Positions 1 through 7,863 of a stretch of 64,000 nt of DNA are shown one piece after another (within the stretch, counting starts at the first letter, position 1; every line of letters starts with the position of its first letter). The notes below the pieces were generated by a model, which saw only the letters and a list, made by a program, of their open reading frames with translations, was not told where the DNA came from and ran no database searches. Source of the DNA: Leifsonia shinshuensis (GTDB taxonomy: Bacteria; Actinomycetota; Actinomycetes; Actinomycetales; Microbacteriaceae); contig NZ_CP043641.1 of assembly GCF_014217625.1 (NCBI RefSeq), positions 2,294,001 through 2,358,000 on the forward strand. Reading direction: 5' to 3'. The position numbers and the translations under genes were made by a program.

Positions 1-515
1 CGCGCAGCGGCGACCATGGTGCTGAGCCAGCTCGCGGCCTGCCCGGGGCCGACCGTGTGCGGCGAGGGATGCGGCGCGTGCGCGAACTGGTTCAGCTCGT
101 TCCCGATCGTCACGCCCAGGAGGTTCGGGCGCCCGGCGAGCGCCGACGCCAGCTGCCGGACGTACGCGGCGGTCGAGCCGACGACGTCCGGATCGGTGAA
201 CATGTTGCGGCGGTGCCAGGAGTCGAGCCAGGACGGCAGGAAGTCGAAGCTCGACAGGTGCCCCTGGAGGGCGTCCACGTTGGCGTCCAGGCCGAACGAG
301 GCCGCGATGTCCACGACCTCCACGATGTCCGCCAGCGCGCTCGCCCGGACCAGCGACCGGTTCGGCTGCACGACGGGCCAGAGCGGGAAGATCCGCACGT
401 GGTCCGCGCCCAGCGAGGCGATCGCCTCGAAGTCGCGGGCGACCGCGGACGCCGAGAAGTCCAGCCAGGAGTGGAACCAGTTGCCCGACGGTGTGTAGTT
501 GACGCCGAACCGCAT
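1..515 (-). CDS. Glycoside hydrolase of the clan GH-A/cellulase type (C-terminally cut by the window edge)
   Basis: About 171 N-terminal residues are visible; the rest lies beyond base 1. The protein begins MRFGVNYTPSGNWFHSWLDF with no signal peptide, so a cytoplasmic enzyme is likely. A TIM-barrel glycosidase is indicated by the stretch GVTIGNELNQ near residue 140, which carries the Asn-Glu pair that in clan GH-A holds the acid/base glutamate. Its ATG overlaps the stop of the upstream permease by four bases (ATGA), so it is the last visible gene of the sugar-uptake operon and probably hydrolyses the imported oligosaccharide. The exact GH family and the substrate cannot be read from this fragment. 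Confidence 0.75.
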   Translation of the reverse strand, partial: MRFGVNYTPSGNWFHSWLDFSASAVARDFEAIASLGADHVRIFPLWPVVQPNRSLVRASALADIVEVVDIAASFGLDANVDALQGHLSSFDFLPSWLDSWHRRNMFTDPDVVGSTAAYVRQLASALAGRPNLLGVTIGNELNQFAHAPHPSPHTVGPGQAASWLSTMVAAA

Positions 516-1456
516 CAGCCTTTCACGCCTCCCTCTTGCACGCCTTTGAAGAAGAACCGCTGCAGCGCGGCGAAGATCACGGCGATCGGGATGAACGCGA
601 TCATCGTGCCCGCCGCGATCAGCCGCTGATCGTTGGAGAAGGTGCCCTGAAGATACTGCAGACCCACGGTCAGCGTCAGCTTGTCCGGCGACTGCAGCAC
701 GATCAGCGGCCAGAGGAAGTCGTCCCAGGCGCCGATGAACGAGAAGATCGCGATCACGGCGATCGTGCCCTGCACGGCGGGGAGGGCGATCGACCACAGC
801 CGCTGCCACGAATTGGCGCCGTCCACCACCGCGGCCTGGTCGATCTCATCGGGGATCTGCCGGAACGCGTTGTACATCAGCAGCACGTTCAGCGCCGCGA
901 TCATCCCGGGCAGGGCGACGCCGGCGAGGGAGTCGGCGAGGCCGAGGTCCTTGACGGTGACGAACTGCGAGATGATCGTCGCCTCGCCGGGCAGCACGAG
1001 CGTCGCCAGGAAGAGCCCCAGCACGATCTTGCGGCCCCGCCAGCGCAGGCGCGCCAGCGCGAAGCCGGCGAACGTGGCGAACACGATGTTGCCGACGACG
1101 TCGATCGCCGCGACGATCAGCGAGTTGCCGATGTAGACCCAGACCGGGATGGCGTCGGCGACCTTGCCGTAGTTCGCCAGCGTCGGCTGCGACGGGATGA
1201 ACGACGGCGTCGCGGTGTAGATGTCCTCCCCCGCGCCCTTGAGGGAGGTCGAGAGCTGCCAGAGGAAGGGGCCGACCGTGATGAAGAGCACGATCACGAG
1301 CAGCACGTAGCGAAGGATCCGCTCGCGGGTGGACATGACGCCCCACGCCCGGCGGCGTCGCCTGCGCTGCGGCGCGCGCGGGGCTCCGATGTCGGCGGCC
1401 GGCGCGAGCGCGAGCTCGGCGGCCGCGTTGCTGGTGGCTGTCGTGGTCTGGGTCAT
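515..1456 (-). CDS. Carbohydrate ABC transporter permease, MalG type
   Basis: Inner-membrane permease of 313 residues, one of two permeases of a CUT1-family sugar importer. A basic, low-complexity N-terminus (residues 1-45, with six consecutive Arg) precedes about six membrane segments. The ATPase-docking EAA loop is at residues 206-226 (QAAVVDGANSWQRLW, ending before a Pro). A longer open frame runs upstream, but the true start is the ATG overlapping the stop of the MalF-type gene by four bases (ATGA). No ATPase gene is present locally, as is common for CUT1 systems that use a shared MsiK-type ATPase. Operon order is binding protein, MalF type, MalG type, glycosidase. Confidence 0.93.
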   Translation of the reverse strand: MTQTTTATSNAAAELALAPAADIGAPRAPQRRRRRRAWGVMSTRERILRYVLLVIVLFITVGPFLWQLSTSLKGAGEDIYTATPSFIPSQPTLANYGKVADAIPVWVYIGNSLIVAAIDVVGNIVFATFAGFALARLRWRGRKIVLGLFLATLVLPGEATIISQFVTVKDLGLADSLAGVALPGMIAALNVLLMYNAFRQIPDEIDQAAVVDGANSWQRLWSIALPAVQGTIAVIAIFSFIGAWDDFLWPLIVLQSPDKLTLTVGLQYLQGTFSNDQRLIAAGTMIAFIPIAVIFAALQRFFFKGVQEGGVKG

Positions 1457-2334
1457 CGGTCGGCCTTGCTGTTGATGCGGGCGAGCACGAGCATCGGCAC
1501 GAGCGTGACGACGAACAGCAGGAGGCTGAGGGCCGAGGCGTAGCCGAGGTTGCCGGTGAACCCGCGCGCGTACTGCTGGATGAGGATGACGAGCGACTGG
1601 TCCTGGCCTCCCGGGCCGCCGGTGCCGTTCGTCAGGATGTAGAGCTCGCTGAACACGCGCAGCGACGAGACGCAGATCAGGATCGCGACCAGGGTCATCG
1701 TGCCGCGCACGCCCGGCACGGTCACCGACCAGAACCGGCGGGCGGCCCCTGCGCCGTCGAGCGCCGCGGCCTCGTGGAGCTCGCTGCCGACGTTCCCGAG
1801 CGCCGCCAGGAAGATGATCATGTAGTAGCCGAGGCCCTTCCACACCGTCAGGCTGATCGCGCTGAACAGGACGAGCCAGCGGTCGGTGAGGAACGGAATG
1901 CTCCCGTGCACGAAGCCGAGCGTCTTCACCATCTCGTTGATGACGCCGCGGTCGTCGAGGATCCACGTCCAGATCAGGCCGACGACCACCGCCGAGGCGA
2001 TGACCGGGGTGTAGAAGGCGGTGCGGAAGAACGCGATGCCCGGCAGCTTCTTCTCGACCAGCACGGCGATCAGCAGCGGGAGGATCGTCAGCAGCGGCAG
2101 GCACACGATCATGTAGACGACGCTGTTGAGCAGCGCCTGCCACACGTCGGGGTCGGCGAAGAGCCGGCTCCAGTTGTCGAAGCCGACGAACCGGCTCGTT
2201 CCGCCGAGCGGGCTCTCGTTCGTGAACGACATCCTGACCGTGTTGAGCGACGGCCACACGCTGAAGCCGATCAGCCACACCAGCGCGGGCGCGACGAGCA
2301 GCCAGGGGGTGAACCAGCGGTTGGCACGCAGCAC
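1453..2334 (-). CDS. Carbohydrate ABC transporter permease, MalF type
   Basis: Inner-membrane permease of 293 residues with about six hydrophobic segments and an EAA loop at residues 188-208 (HEAAALDGAGAARRFW). An upstream in-frame GTG at 2358 would add eight residues, but that codon lies inside a perfect hairpin. The GTG at 2332-2334 has a strong ribosome-binding site (AGAAGGGAGG, complement of 2341-2350) at normal spacing, so I place the start there. It overlaps the following MalG-type gene by four bases and pairs with it to form the membrane channel of the sugar importer. Confidence 0.92.
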   Translation of the reverse strand: MLRANRWFTPWLLVAPALVWLIGFSVWPSLNTVRMSFTNESPLGGTSRFVGFDNWSRLFADPDVWQALLNSVVYMIVCLPLLTILPLLIAVLVEKKLPGIAFFRTAFYTPVIASAVVVGLIWTWILDDRGVINEMVKTLGFVHGSIPFLTDRWLVLFSAISLTVWKGLGYYMIIFLAALGNVGSELHEAAALDGAGAARRFWSVTVPGVRGTMTLVAILICVSSLRVFSELYILTNGTGGPGGQDQSLVILIQQYARGFTGNLGYASALSLLLFVVTLVPMLVLARINSKADR

Positions 2335-2355
2335 GCGGGCCTCCCTTCTGTCGGT

Positions 2356-2387
2356 CACCCGGCCGGAGGCGGACCTCCGGCCGGGTG
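2356..2387 (-). terminator. Perfect 14-bp hairpin between binding-protein and permease genes
   Basis: Arms 2356-2369 and 2374-2387 (CACCCGGCCGGAGG and its exact complement) are separated by four bases. It sits 12 bases after the binding-protein stop and just upstream of the MalF-type ribosome-binding site. No T-run follows. The position matches intercistronic hairpins of other sugar operons that stabilise the binding-protein message and lower permease expression; that role is inferred. Confidence 0.7.
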
Positions 2388-2398
2388 AGTGATGGTGC

Positions 2399-3694
2399 TC
2401 AGCCGTTCGAGAGGAGGCCGTTCATCTTGGTCTGGGCGGTCTGCAGCGCGTCCTTGGCGGAGGCGTCGCCCTTCATCGCGAGCGCGATCTGCTGGTCGAG
2501 GATCGTCGACATGGCCTGGTTCACCTGGACGGGGTTGAGGTTCTTCGCCGTCTTCAGCGCCTGGTTGGCGAGCACGCGCGCCTGACCGTTCTCGGTCCCG
2601 TCGTCCTTGGAGAAGAACGGGTCGGACTGGGAGGAGATCGTGGACGGGAAGATGTTGACCAGGTGGGCGAAGGCCTCCTGGTTCTTCGCGTTCGTGATGA
2701 ACTGCGCGAACGCCTCGGCGGTGGCGGGGTGCTTCGACTTGGCGGAGACGCTCATCCCCTGCACGTACAGCGGCGGGGTGTCGAGCGCGGGCGAGACGAC
2801 CACGTTGCCCTTCAGCGACGGGTTGTTCTTCTCGAAGTCGGACAGGCTGGTCGCGCCTCCCGTGGTCCACGCCACCTTGCCCTGGGTGAACAGGGTCGAG
2901 TTGCCGAGGTAGTCACTGTTGAGGACGGTCGACGGCATCAGGCCGGACTTGTAGGCGTCGGCGTAGCGCTGGATGAGGTCGACGGCCTTCTGGTTGTCGG
3001 CGAAGACGAACTTGGTGCCCTTCGCGTTGAGCACGGGCACCCCGGCGAGGACGAAGTCGCCGACGCCAGGCTTGCGGCTCATCAGGTAGCTGTCCGGGCA
3101 GGCCTTGTGCAGGGTCGCGGCCTGCTGGATGAGCTCGTCGGTCGAGGTGGGCACCTTGGCCGGGTCGAGGCCGCACTGCTGGAACATCGTCTTGTTCCAG
3201 TAGTCGACGTCCGTGTTGAGGTACCACGGGTAGCCGTAGACGCCGTCCAGGCCGTTGTACTTGTACGCGTCGAGACCGCCGGCGACGTAGGTCTTGCTGA
3301 GCGTGCTCGACGACTTGGAGATGTCGGCGAGGAAGCCCTTCTGAGCGAGCGGCAGCGCGATCTCCGGCGGGAGGTTGATGACGTCGGGCAGCGAGTTGGA
3401 GGCCGCCTGGCTCAGCACCTTGTCGGAGTAGCCGTCGCCCGGCTGGTCGATGAGCTTGACCTTCGTGCCGGGGTGGGCCTTCTCGAAGGCGGAGATGACG
3501 CCGTCGAGGTAGCCGGTGAACTTGGGCGTGAGCGCCCAGGTCTGCACCGAGATGCTGCCGGTGACGTCGGACGAGCCCGACTCGCCCGCGGAGCAGGCGG
3601 TGAGCAGTGCGGCGGTGGCCGCTGCGGCGCCGAGGATGCCGGCGGCACGGAGGGCGACGGAACGCCGCGCGCGGGGTGTGGAGCTGAACTTCAT
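2399..3694 (-). CDS. Sugar ABC transporter substrate-binding lipoprotein
   Basis: Extracellular binding protein of 431 residues, family 1 (MalE type). It has a lipoprotein signal peptide with lipobox LTAC (lipidated Cys34) followed by a Gly/Ser linker, and the length is usual for the family. A ribosome-binding site AAAGGAG lies nine bases before the ATG. It is the first gene of the operon and is preceded by a good promoter with an operator in its spacer. It is expected to capture an oligosaccharide outside the membrane and hand it to the MalF/MalG-type pair. The ligand is not identifiable. Confidence 0.93.
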   Translation of the reverse strand: MKFSSTPRARRSVALRAAGILGAAAATAALLTACSAGESGSSDVTGSISVQTWALTPKFTGYLDGVISAFEKAHPGTKVKLIDQPGDGYSDKVLSQAASNSLPDVINLPPEIALPLAQKGFLADISKSSSTLSKTYVAGGLDAYKYNGLDGVYGYPWYLNTDVDYWNKTMFQQCGLDPAKVPTSTDELIQQAATLHKACPDSYLMSRKPGVGDFVLAGVPVLNAKGTKFVFADNQKAVDLIQRYADAYKSGLMPSTVLNSDYLGNSTLFTQGKVAWTTGGATSLSDFEKNNPSLKGNVVVSPALDTPPLYVQGMSVSAKSKHPATAEAFAQFITNAKNQEAFAHLVNIFPSTISSQSDPFFSKDDGTENGQARVLANQALKTAKNLNPVQVNQAMSTILDQQIALAMKGDASAKDALQTAQTKMNGLLSNG

Positions 3695-3722
3695 CGTGGC
3701 TGACTCCTTTGTACAGGGGATG

Positions 3723-3738
3723 ACTAGAGCGGTTTAGT
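3723..3738. promoter_or_regulatory. LacI-family operator O1
   Basis: ACTAGAGCGGTTTAGT is an imperfect 16-bp palindrome with a central CG, typical of LacI-family sites. It shares the outer ACTA/TAGT and the central CG with the second site at 3789-3804. It lies downstream of the binding-protein promoter, in the presumed leader. Confidence 0.75.
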
Positions 3739-3778
3739 GACGGATGAGTCGATCATTCCGCCGATCTCGCTTGTAGAA

Positions 3779-3807
3779 GTTATCGCCTACTAAAGCGATA
3801 TAGTCAA
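3779..3807 (-). promoter_or_regulatory. Promoter of the sugar operon
   Basis: On the minus strand a -35 box TTGACT (complement of 3802-3807) is separated by 17 bases from a -10 box GATAAC (complement of 3779-3784). The second operator occupies the spacer, so a bound repressor would block RNA polymerase directly. Confidence 0.7.
3789..3804. promoter_or_regulatory. LacI-family operator O2 inside the promoter
   Basis: ACTAAAGCGATATAGT matches O1 in ACTA-n-A-n-CG-n-T-n-TAGT. The two centres are 66 bp apart. The adjacent divergent LacI-type gene is the obvious regulator. Confidence 0.75.
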
Positions 3808-3857
3808 GTCATCTCCGCCAAGATAGAGACGTGGCGCCCGACCCAGAGGAGACCGGT

Positions 3858-4889
3858 GTGAATCCGCCGAAGCGTTCGACGATCGCGGACATCGCCGCGC
3901 GCGCCGGAGTCTCCCCCGGCGCGGTCTCCTTCGCCCTCAACAACCGGCCGGGCGTCTCCGACGAGACCCGTGCGCGGATCCTGAGCATCGCCCAGGAGCT
4001 GCACTGGCGGCCGCACTCGGCCGCACGCGCCCTCGGCGGCGCGCGGGCGGGCACCATCGGCTTCGTACTGAACCGGCCGGCCCGCACGCTGGGAACGGAG
4101 TCGTTCTTCGGCGACCTGATCTCGGGCATCCAGCTCGGGCTGAGCGGCTCGCACACCGGCGTGAACCTGCTGGTCGCGCGCGACCTCGCCGAGGAGCTCG
4201 ACACCTACCGCGAGTGGTGGAACGGCCATCAGGTGGACGGGGTCGTCGTGGTCGACCCGCGCACCCCCGACCAGCGCGTCGAGCTCCTGGGCGAGCTTGG
4301 GATGCCGGCCGTGCTCATCGGCTCCCGGCCGAACCCGCCCGGCACGACCCCGAGCGTCTGGATCGACGACTCCGAGGCGGCCACGACCGTCTTCGGCTAC
4401 CTGCACGCCCTGGGCCACACCCGCATCGCCCATGTGGCTGGGCTGGAGGCGTTCGAGCACACCCGGATGCGCACCGCGGCCCTCCAGGACTTCGCCGCGA
4501 CCTCCGGCTTGACCTGGGCTCAGTCGTTCGGCACCGACTACTCGGCTGAGCAGGGCGCGTCGACGACCCGCGCGCTGCTCTCCCGCGCCGAGCCGCCGAC
4601 GGCGATCGTCTACGACAACGACATCCTCGCCGTCGCCGGCCTCGGCGTCGCGGCCGAGATGGGCTTCGCCGTGCCGGAGCGCCTCTCGATCGTGTCCTTC
4701 GACGACTCGGTCATGGCGCGGCTGGTACGCCCGGCCCTGACGTCCCTCCACCGCGACACCGTGGAGCTCGGCGAGCGCGCGGCCCGCCTCCTGCTCGAGC
4801 AGATCGAGAAGGGCGAGACCCTGGAGTCCCGCCCGGGCCCGGCGCTCACGCTGGAGGCGAGGGATTCGACGGCGCCACCTGGGCGGTGA
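3858..4889 (+). CDS. LacI-family transcriptional regulator
   Basis: Cytoplasmic DNA-binding repressor of 343 residues. An N-terminal helix-turn-helix (residues about 7-40, TIADIAARAGVSPGAVSFAL, followed by the hinge-helix region) is joined to a periplasmic-binding-like sugar-sensing domain. An in-frame GTG lies at 3831, but the GTG at 3858 has a proper ribosome-binding site (GAGGAG) seven bases upstream, so I use that. It is divergent from the sugar ABC operon, and two sites in the intergenic region fit its family. It probably represses the operon until the imported sugar is present. Confidence 0.92.
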   Translation: MNPPKRSTIADIAARAGVSPGAVSFALNNRPGVSDETRARILSIAQELHWRPHSAARALGGARAGTIGFVLNRPARTLGTESFFGDLISGIQLGLSGSHTGVNLLVARDLAEELDTYREWWNGHQVDGVVVVDPRTPDQRVELLGELGMPAVLIGSRPNPPGTTPSVWIDDSEAATTVFGYLHALGHTRIAHVAGLEAFEHTRMRTAALQDFAATSGLTWAQSFGTDYSAEQGASTTRALLSRAEPPTAIVYDNDILAVAGLGVAAEMGFAVPERLSIVSFDDSVMARLVRPALTSLHRDTVELGERAARLLLEQIEKGETLESRPGPALTLEARDSTAPPGR

Positions 4890-4926
4890 GCGGTTCGGGC
4901 CCCCTCCACGTGCCCGCGGCCCCCGC

Positions 4927-5784
4927 TCACACCGGAAACGCCACCGGGTAGTCCTCCGCGAAGTCCGCCGAGCGCCCGACCGCCGCCCAGCGGTCGTCGT
5001 CGGCGAGCAGGCGGCGATCCTGAGCCAGCGACATCTCCACCGCGTTCACGCCGAGCGGCAGGTGCTCGGGGAGGTCGTCGCGGCCGGCGAGCGCCACCAG
5101 GATCTCGGCGGCGCGGCGCGGGTCGCCCGCCGGGCCCTCCGGGTTCTGGCGGAGCCGCTCGTTGACGGCGCCGATCGTCTGCTCGTAGCCCTCGGGGATG
5201 TCGTGCACTGTCATCGATGATCCGGCCCAGTCGGTGCGGAACCCGCTCGGCTCCACGACCAGCACGCGGGCGCCGAACGGCGCGGTCTCGGCGCGCAGCA
5301 CGCGGCTGAACCCGTCGATCGCGAACTTCGCCGCCTGGTACGACGCGATGCCCGGCGAGCCGCCCACCCGTCCGCCCACCGACGAGAACTGCACGATCAG
5401 GCCGCCGCCCTGCGCCCGCAGCAGCGGGATCGCCGCCTTGGAGACCGTGTAGACGCCCCAGAAGTTGGTCTCGAACTGGGCGCGCACGTCCGCGTCGTCT
5501 GCGGTCTCGATCGGAGCGACGTTCGCGTAGCCCGCGTTGTTCACGATCACGTCGAGAGACCCGAACGCCGCGTGCGCCTCGGCCAGCGCGGCGCGCACGC
5601 GGTCGGGGTCGGTGACGTCGAGGGCGAGCGGGAGGATCCGGTCGCCGTACTGCGTGGCGAGGTCGTCGAGCTGCTCGGGGCGCCGCGCGCTGGCGGCGAC
5701 GCGGTCGCCGGCCTCCAGGGCGGCGACGACGAGCTCGCGGCCGAAGCCGCGGGAGGAACCGGTGATGAACCATGTCTTCTGCAT
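4927..5784 (-). CDS. Short-chain dehydrogenase/reductase
   Basis: Classical SDR of 285 residues with cofactor motif TGSSRGFG (residues 8-15), NNAG (82-85), a catalytic Ser near 134, and Tyr149-x3-Lys153 (YQAAK). It acts on an unidentified alcohol or carbonyl with NAD(P). The glycine-rich pattern with an Arg after the second Ser suggests NADP. The ATG at 5784 lacks a ribosome-binding site, but a promoter (TTGCAC, 17 bases, TTTTAT on the minus strand) places the transcript start at or next to it, so the message looks leaderless. It is divergent from a TetR-type gene, its likely repressor. Confidence 0.9.
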   Translation of the reverse strand: MQKTWFITGSSRGFGRELVVAALEAGDRVAASARRPEQLDDLATQYGDRILPLALDVTDPDRVRAALAEAHAAFGSLDVIVNNAGYANVAPIETADDADVRAQFETNFWGVYTVSKAAIPLLRAQGGGLIVQFSSVGGRVGGSPGIASYQAAKFAIDGFSRVLRAETAPFGARVLVVEPSGFRTDWAGSSMTVHDIPEGYEQTIGAVNERLRQNPEGPAGDPRRAAEILVALAGRDDLPEHLPLGVNAVEMSLAQDRRLLADDDRWAAVGRSADFAEDYPVAFPV

Positions 5785-5789
5785 GTCGT

Positions 5790-5829
5790 TAATAAAACAC
5801 CGTTTCATTACTTTGTGCAACACGGTTGC
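5790..5829. promoter_or_regulatory. SDR promoter with two TetR-type operators
   Basis: The minus-strand promoter has -35 at 5815-5820 and -10 at 5792-5797, 17 bases apart. An imperfect 21-bp palindrome at 5790-5810 (TAATAAAACACCGTTTCATTA) covers the -10 and spacer. A second, shorter dyad at 5817-5829 (GCAAC-ACG-GTTGC) overlaps the -35. Both share the core AACAC-x-GTT. The layout suits repression by the divergent TetR-type protein. Confidence 0.65.
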
Positions 5830-5843
5830 GGTAAACTTTCAGC

Positions 5844-6518
5844 ATGACGACCGCCGACTTCCAGCGCGCCCGCTCCCCCGAGGCGAAGCACGCCCGCGAG
5901 GCGGCGATCCTGCAGGCTGCGCGCACGCTCGCCGCGCGCGACGGCATCCGCCGGGTGACGCTCACCGACATCGCCGACGAGACCGGGATGCACAAGTCGG
6001 CGATGCTGCGCTACTTCGAGACCCGGGAGGAGATCTTCCTCCGGCTCACCGCGGACGGCTGGCGCGAGTGGACGCCCGCACTCTGCCAGCGCATCGCGGC
6101 CGCGCCGAAGCGCGGGGACGCGGTCGCCGTCGTCGCCGCCGCCTTCGCGAGCACCCTGGCGGCGCGCGGCGCCTTCTGCGACCTCCTCGCCCAGGCGCCG
6201 CTCAACCTGGAGCGCAACGTCTCGCTCGACGCGGTGCGCACCTTCAAGCTGACCACCCGCGAGTGCCTCGACCGCATCGTCGACGCCGTGCGCGCGGCGC
6301 TCCCCGCGCTGAGCGAGCTGGACGGCGTCGACCTCGTCGCGACGGCGACCTCTCTCGCCGGCACGTTCTGGCAGATCGCGACACCGTCGGTGGAGGTCGC
6401 GGCACTGTACCGCTCCGACCCGCGGATGTCCCACGCGCTGATCGACGTCGAACCGCGCCTCGAGCGGATCCTGACGGCGCTCCTGACCGGGCAGTCGGCG
6501 GAGCGCCGCCCGCAGTGA
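5844..6518 (+). CDS. TetR/AcrR-family transcriptional regulator
   Basis: Regulator of 224 residues with a TetR helix-turn-helix at about residues 18-60 (ARTLAARDGIRRVTLTDIAD, then the recognition helix) and a variable, mainly helical ligand-binding domain. The ATG has no ribosome-binding site. A -10-like TAAACT at 5832-5837 suggests leaderless transcription. It is divergent from the SDR gene and convergent with the Old Yellow Enzyme gene. It most likely represses the SDR and itself through the dyads between them. Confidence 0.9.
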   Translation: MTTADFQRARSPEAKHAREAAILQAARTLAARDGIRRVTLTDIADETGMHKSAMLRYFETREEIFLRLTADGWREWTPALCQRIAAAPKRGDAVAVVAAAFASTLAARGAFCDLLAQAPLNLERNVSLDAVRTFKLTTRECLDRIVDAVRAALPALSELDGVDLVATATSLAGTFWQIATPSVEVAALYRSDPRMSHALIDVEPRLERILTALLTGQSAERRPQ

Positions 6519-6537
6519 GGCGCGGTGCGACCGCCGG

Positions 6538-7611
6538 CTACGCGCTGAGGCGCGGGTAGTCCGTGTAGCCCTCCGCGCCGGAGCCGTAGAAGGTCGCCGC
6601 ATCGGGCTGGTTCTCCGGGTGCGCGCCCTTCCACCGCTCGACCAGGTCGGGGTTGGCGATCGCGAGACGGCCGACGGCCACAGCGTCCGCGTGCGAGTCC
6701 TCGACCAGTGCGATCGCCTCGTCGCGCGAGGTGACCGAACCGAAGCCGCTGTTCACGATGAACGGGCCCGCGAAGCGCTCGCGCAGGTCCTGGACGAGCT
6801 CGCCGGTCGGGTCGCCGTGCAGCACGCTCACGTAGGCGAGGCCCAGCGGCGCGATGCCGTCGACCACGGCCTCGTAGGTGGCGGTGGCGTCGGCGAGGTC
6901 CGTCTCGAAGACGTCCTGGATGTTGTGCATCGGGGACAGCCGGATGCCGACCCGCCCGGCGCCGACGGCCTCCGCGATCGCGGTCGTCACCTCGACGACG
7001 AAGCGGGCTCGCGCCTCCGGGGACCCGCCGTACCGGTCCTCGCGGACGTTGGAGACCGGCGACAGGAACTGGTGGAGCAGGTAGCCGTTCGCGCTGTGCA
7101 CCTCCACACCGTCGAGGCCTGCGGCGATGGCGTTCCTCGCCGCCGCGACGAACTCGTCGCGCACCTCCGCGAGCTCGTCCAGCGTGAGCGCGTGCGGCAC
7201 CGGGAAGGCGACCTTGCCGGTGGTCGTGCGGGTCTCACCGTCGATCGCGACGGCGCTCGGGGCCACGATGCGGTCCGTCCCGTTGATCAGCGGATGCGAG
7301 ACACGGCCGCTGTGCATGAGCTGCATGACGATGCGCCCGCCCTCGGCGTGCACGGCGTCCGCGACGGCGCGCCAGCCGGCGATCTGCTCCTGCGTGACGA
7401 TGCCCGGCTGGCCGGGGTAGGCACGCGACTCGTGACTGGGGTAGGTGCCCTCGGTGATGATCAGCCCGACGCTCGCCCGTTGCGCGTAGTGCTCCGCCAC
7501 CAGCGGCCCCGGGATGCCCGCCTCCCCCGAACGCGTGCGGGTGAGCGGCGCCATCACGACGCGGTTGGGAAGGTGGAGGTCGCCGAGCGAAACGGGTGTG
7601 AACAGATCCAT
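6538..7611 (-). CDS. Old Yellow Enzyme-family NADH:flavin oxidoreductase (alkene reductase)
   Basis: FMN-dependent TIM-barrel enzyme of 357 residues, predicted to reduce activated C=C bonds using NAD(P)H. Family features in order: the N-terminal FMN loop (NRVVMAPLTRTR, residues 16-27), MQLMHSGR (96-103), the substrate-binding His172-x2-Asn175 with Tyr177 (VHSANGYLLHQFLSP), RYGG, and a C-terminal phosphate-binding GRLAIANPDLV. The frame is open far upstream, but homology begins at the ATG at 7611, with AAAGG upstream of it. It stands alone between the TetR-type gene and a secreted protein gene. No specific substrate can be assigned. Confidence 0.92.
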   Translation of the reverse strand: MDLFTPVSLGDLHLPNRVVMAPLTRTRSGEAGIPGPLVAEHYAQRASVGLIITEGTYPSHESRAYPGQPGIVTQEQIAGWRAVADAVHAEGGRIVMQLMHSGRVSHPLINGTDRIVAPSAVAIDGETRTTTGKVAFPVPHALTLDELAEVRDEFVAAARNAIAAGLDGVEVHSANGYLLHQFLSPVSNVREDRYGGSPEARARFVVEVTTAIAEAVGAGRVGIRLSPMHNIQDVFETDLADATATYEAVVDGIAPLGLAYVSVLHGDPTGELVQDLRERFAGPFIVNSGFGSVTSRDEAIALVEDSHADAVAVGRLAIANPDLVERWKGAHPENQPDAATFYGSGAEGYTDYPRLSA

Positions 7612-7751
7612 CGAGGGGATGCCTTTCGGTGTGCGGACGCGGACCCGCGGTCGGGGGTCGACTGCGCGGTCGGGCGCAGCCCCTGGTCGGAACGGCGCTC
7701 GCGTCCGGACTATTCCGGCGGGCCACACGCAGCCTGTTGACGGTGCCGAGT

Positions 7752-7763
7752 TGAACCGGTTAA
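7752..7763. promoter_or_regulatory. Palindrome between divergent genes
   Basis: AACCGGTT at 7754-7761 is a perfect 8-bp palindrome, extended by matching T/A at 7752/7763. It lies in the 250-bp region between the Old Yellow Enzyme gene and the secreted beta-helix gene. Its look (central CpG, AA/TT arms) resembles LacI-type operators, but no regulator gene lies next to it. Confidence 0.35.
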
Positions 7764-7863
7764 GCTGCGGCCGTTCCTCACTCGGCGGCCGATGATGCCC
7801 ACCCGGAGAACGCATCCGCGGACAGGACGGCACGGCTGCCGCCTCAACGGAAGCAGGTGCGCG

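Noticed and set aside
515..2278. Long minus-strand frames running through two genes, for example across the MalG-type gene and its upstream neighbour
   Set aside because: The upstream part is an Arg-rich shadow of the MalF-type gene in another frame; only the part after the ATGA overlap is homologous.
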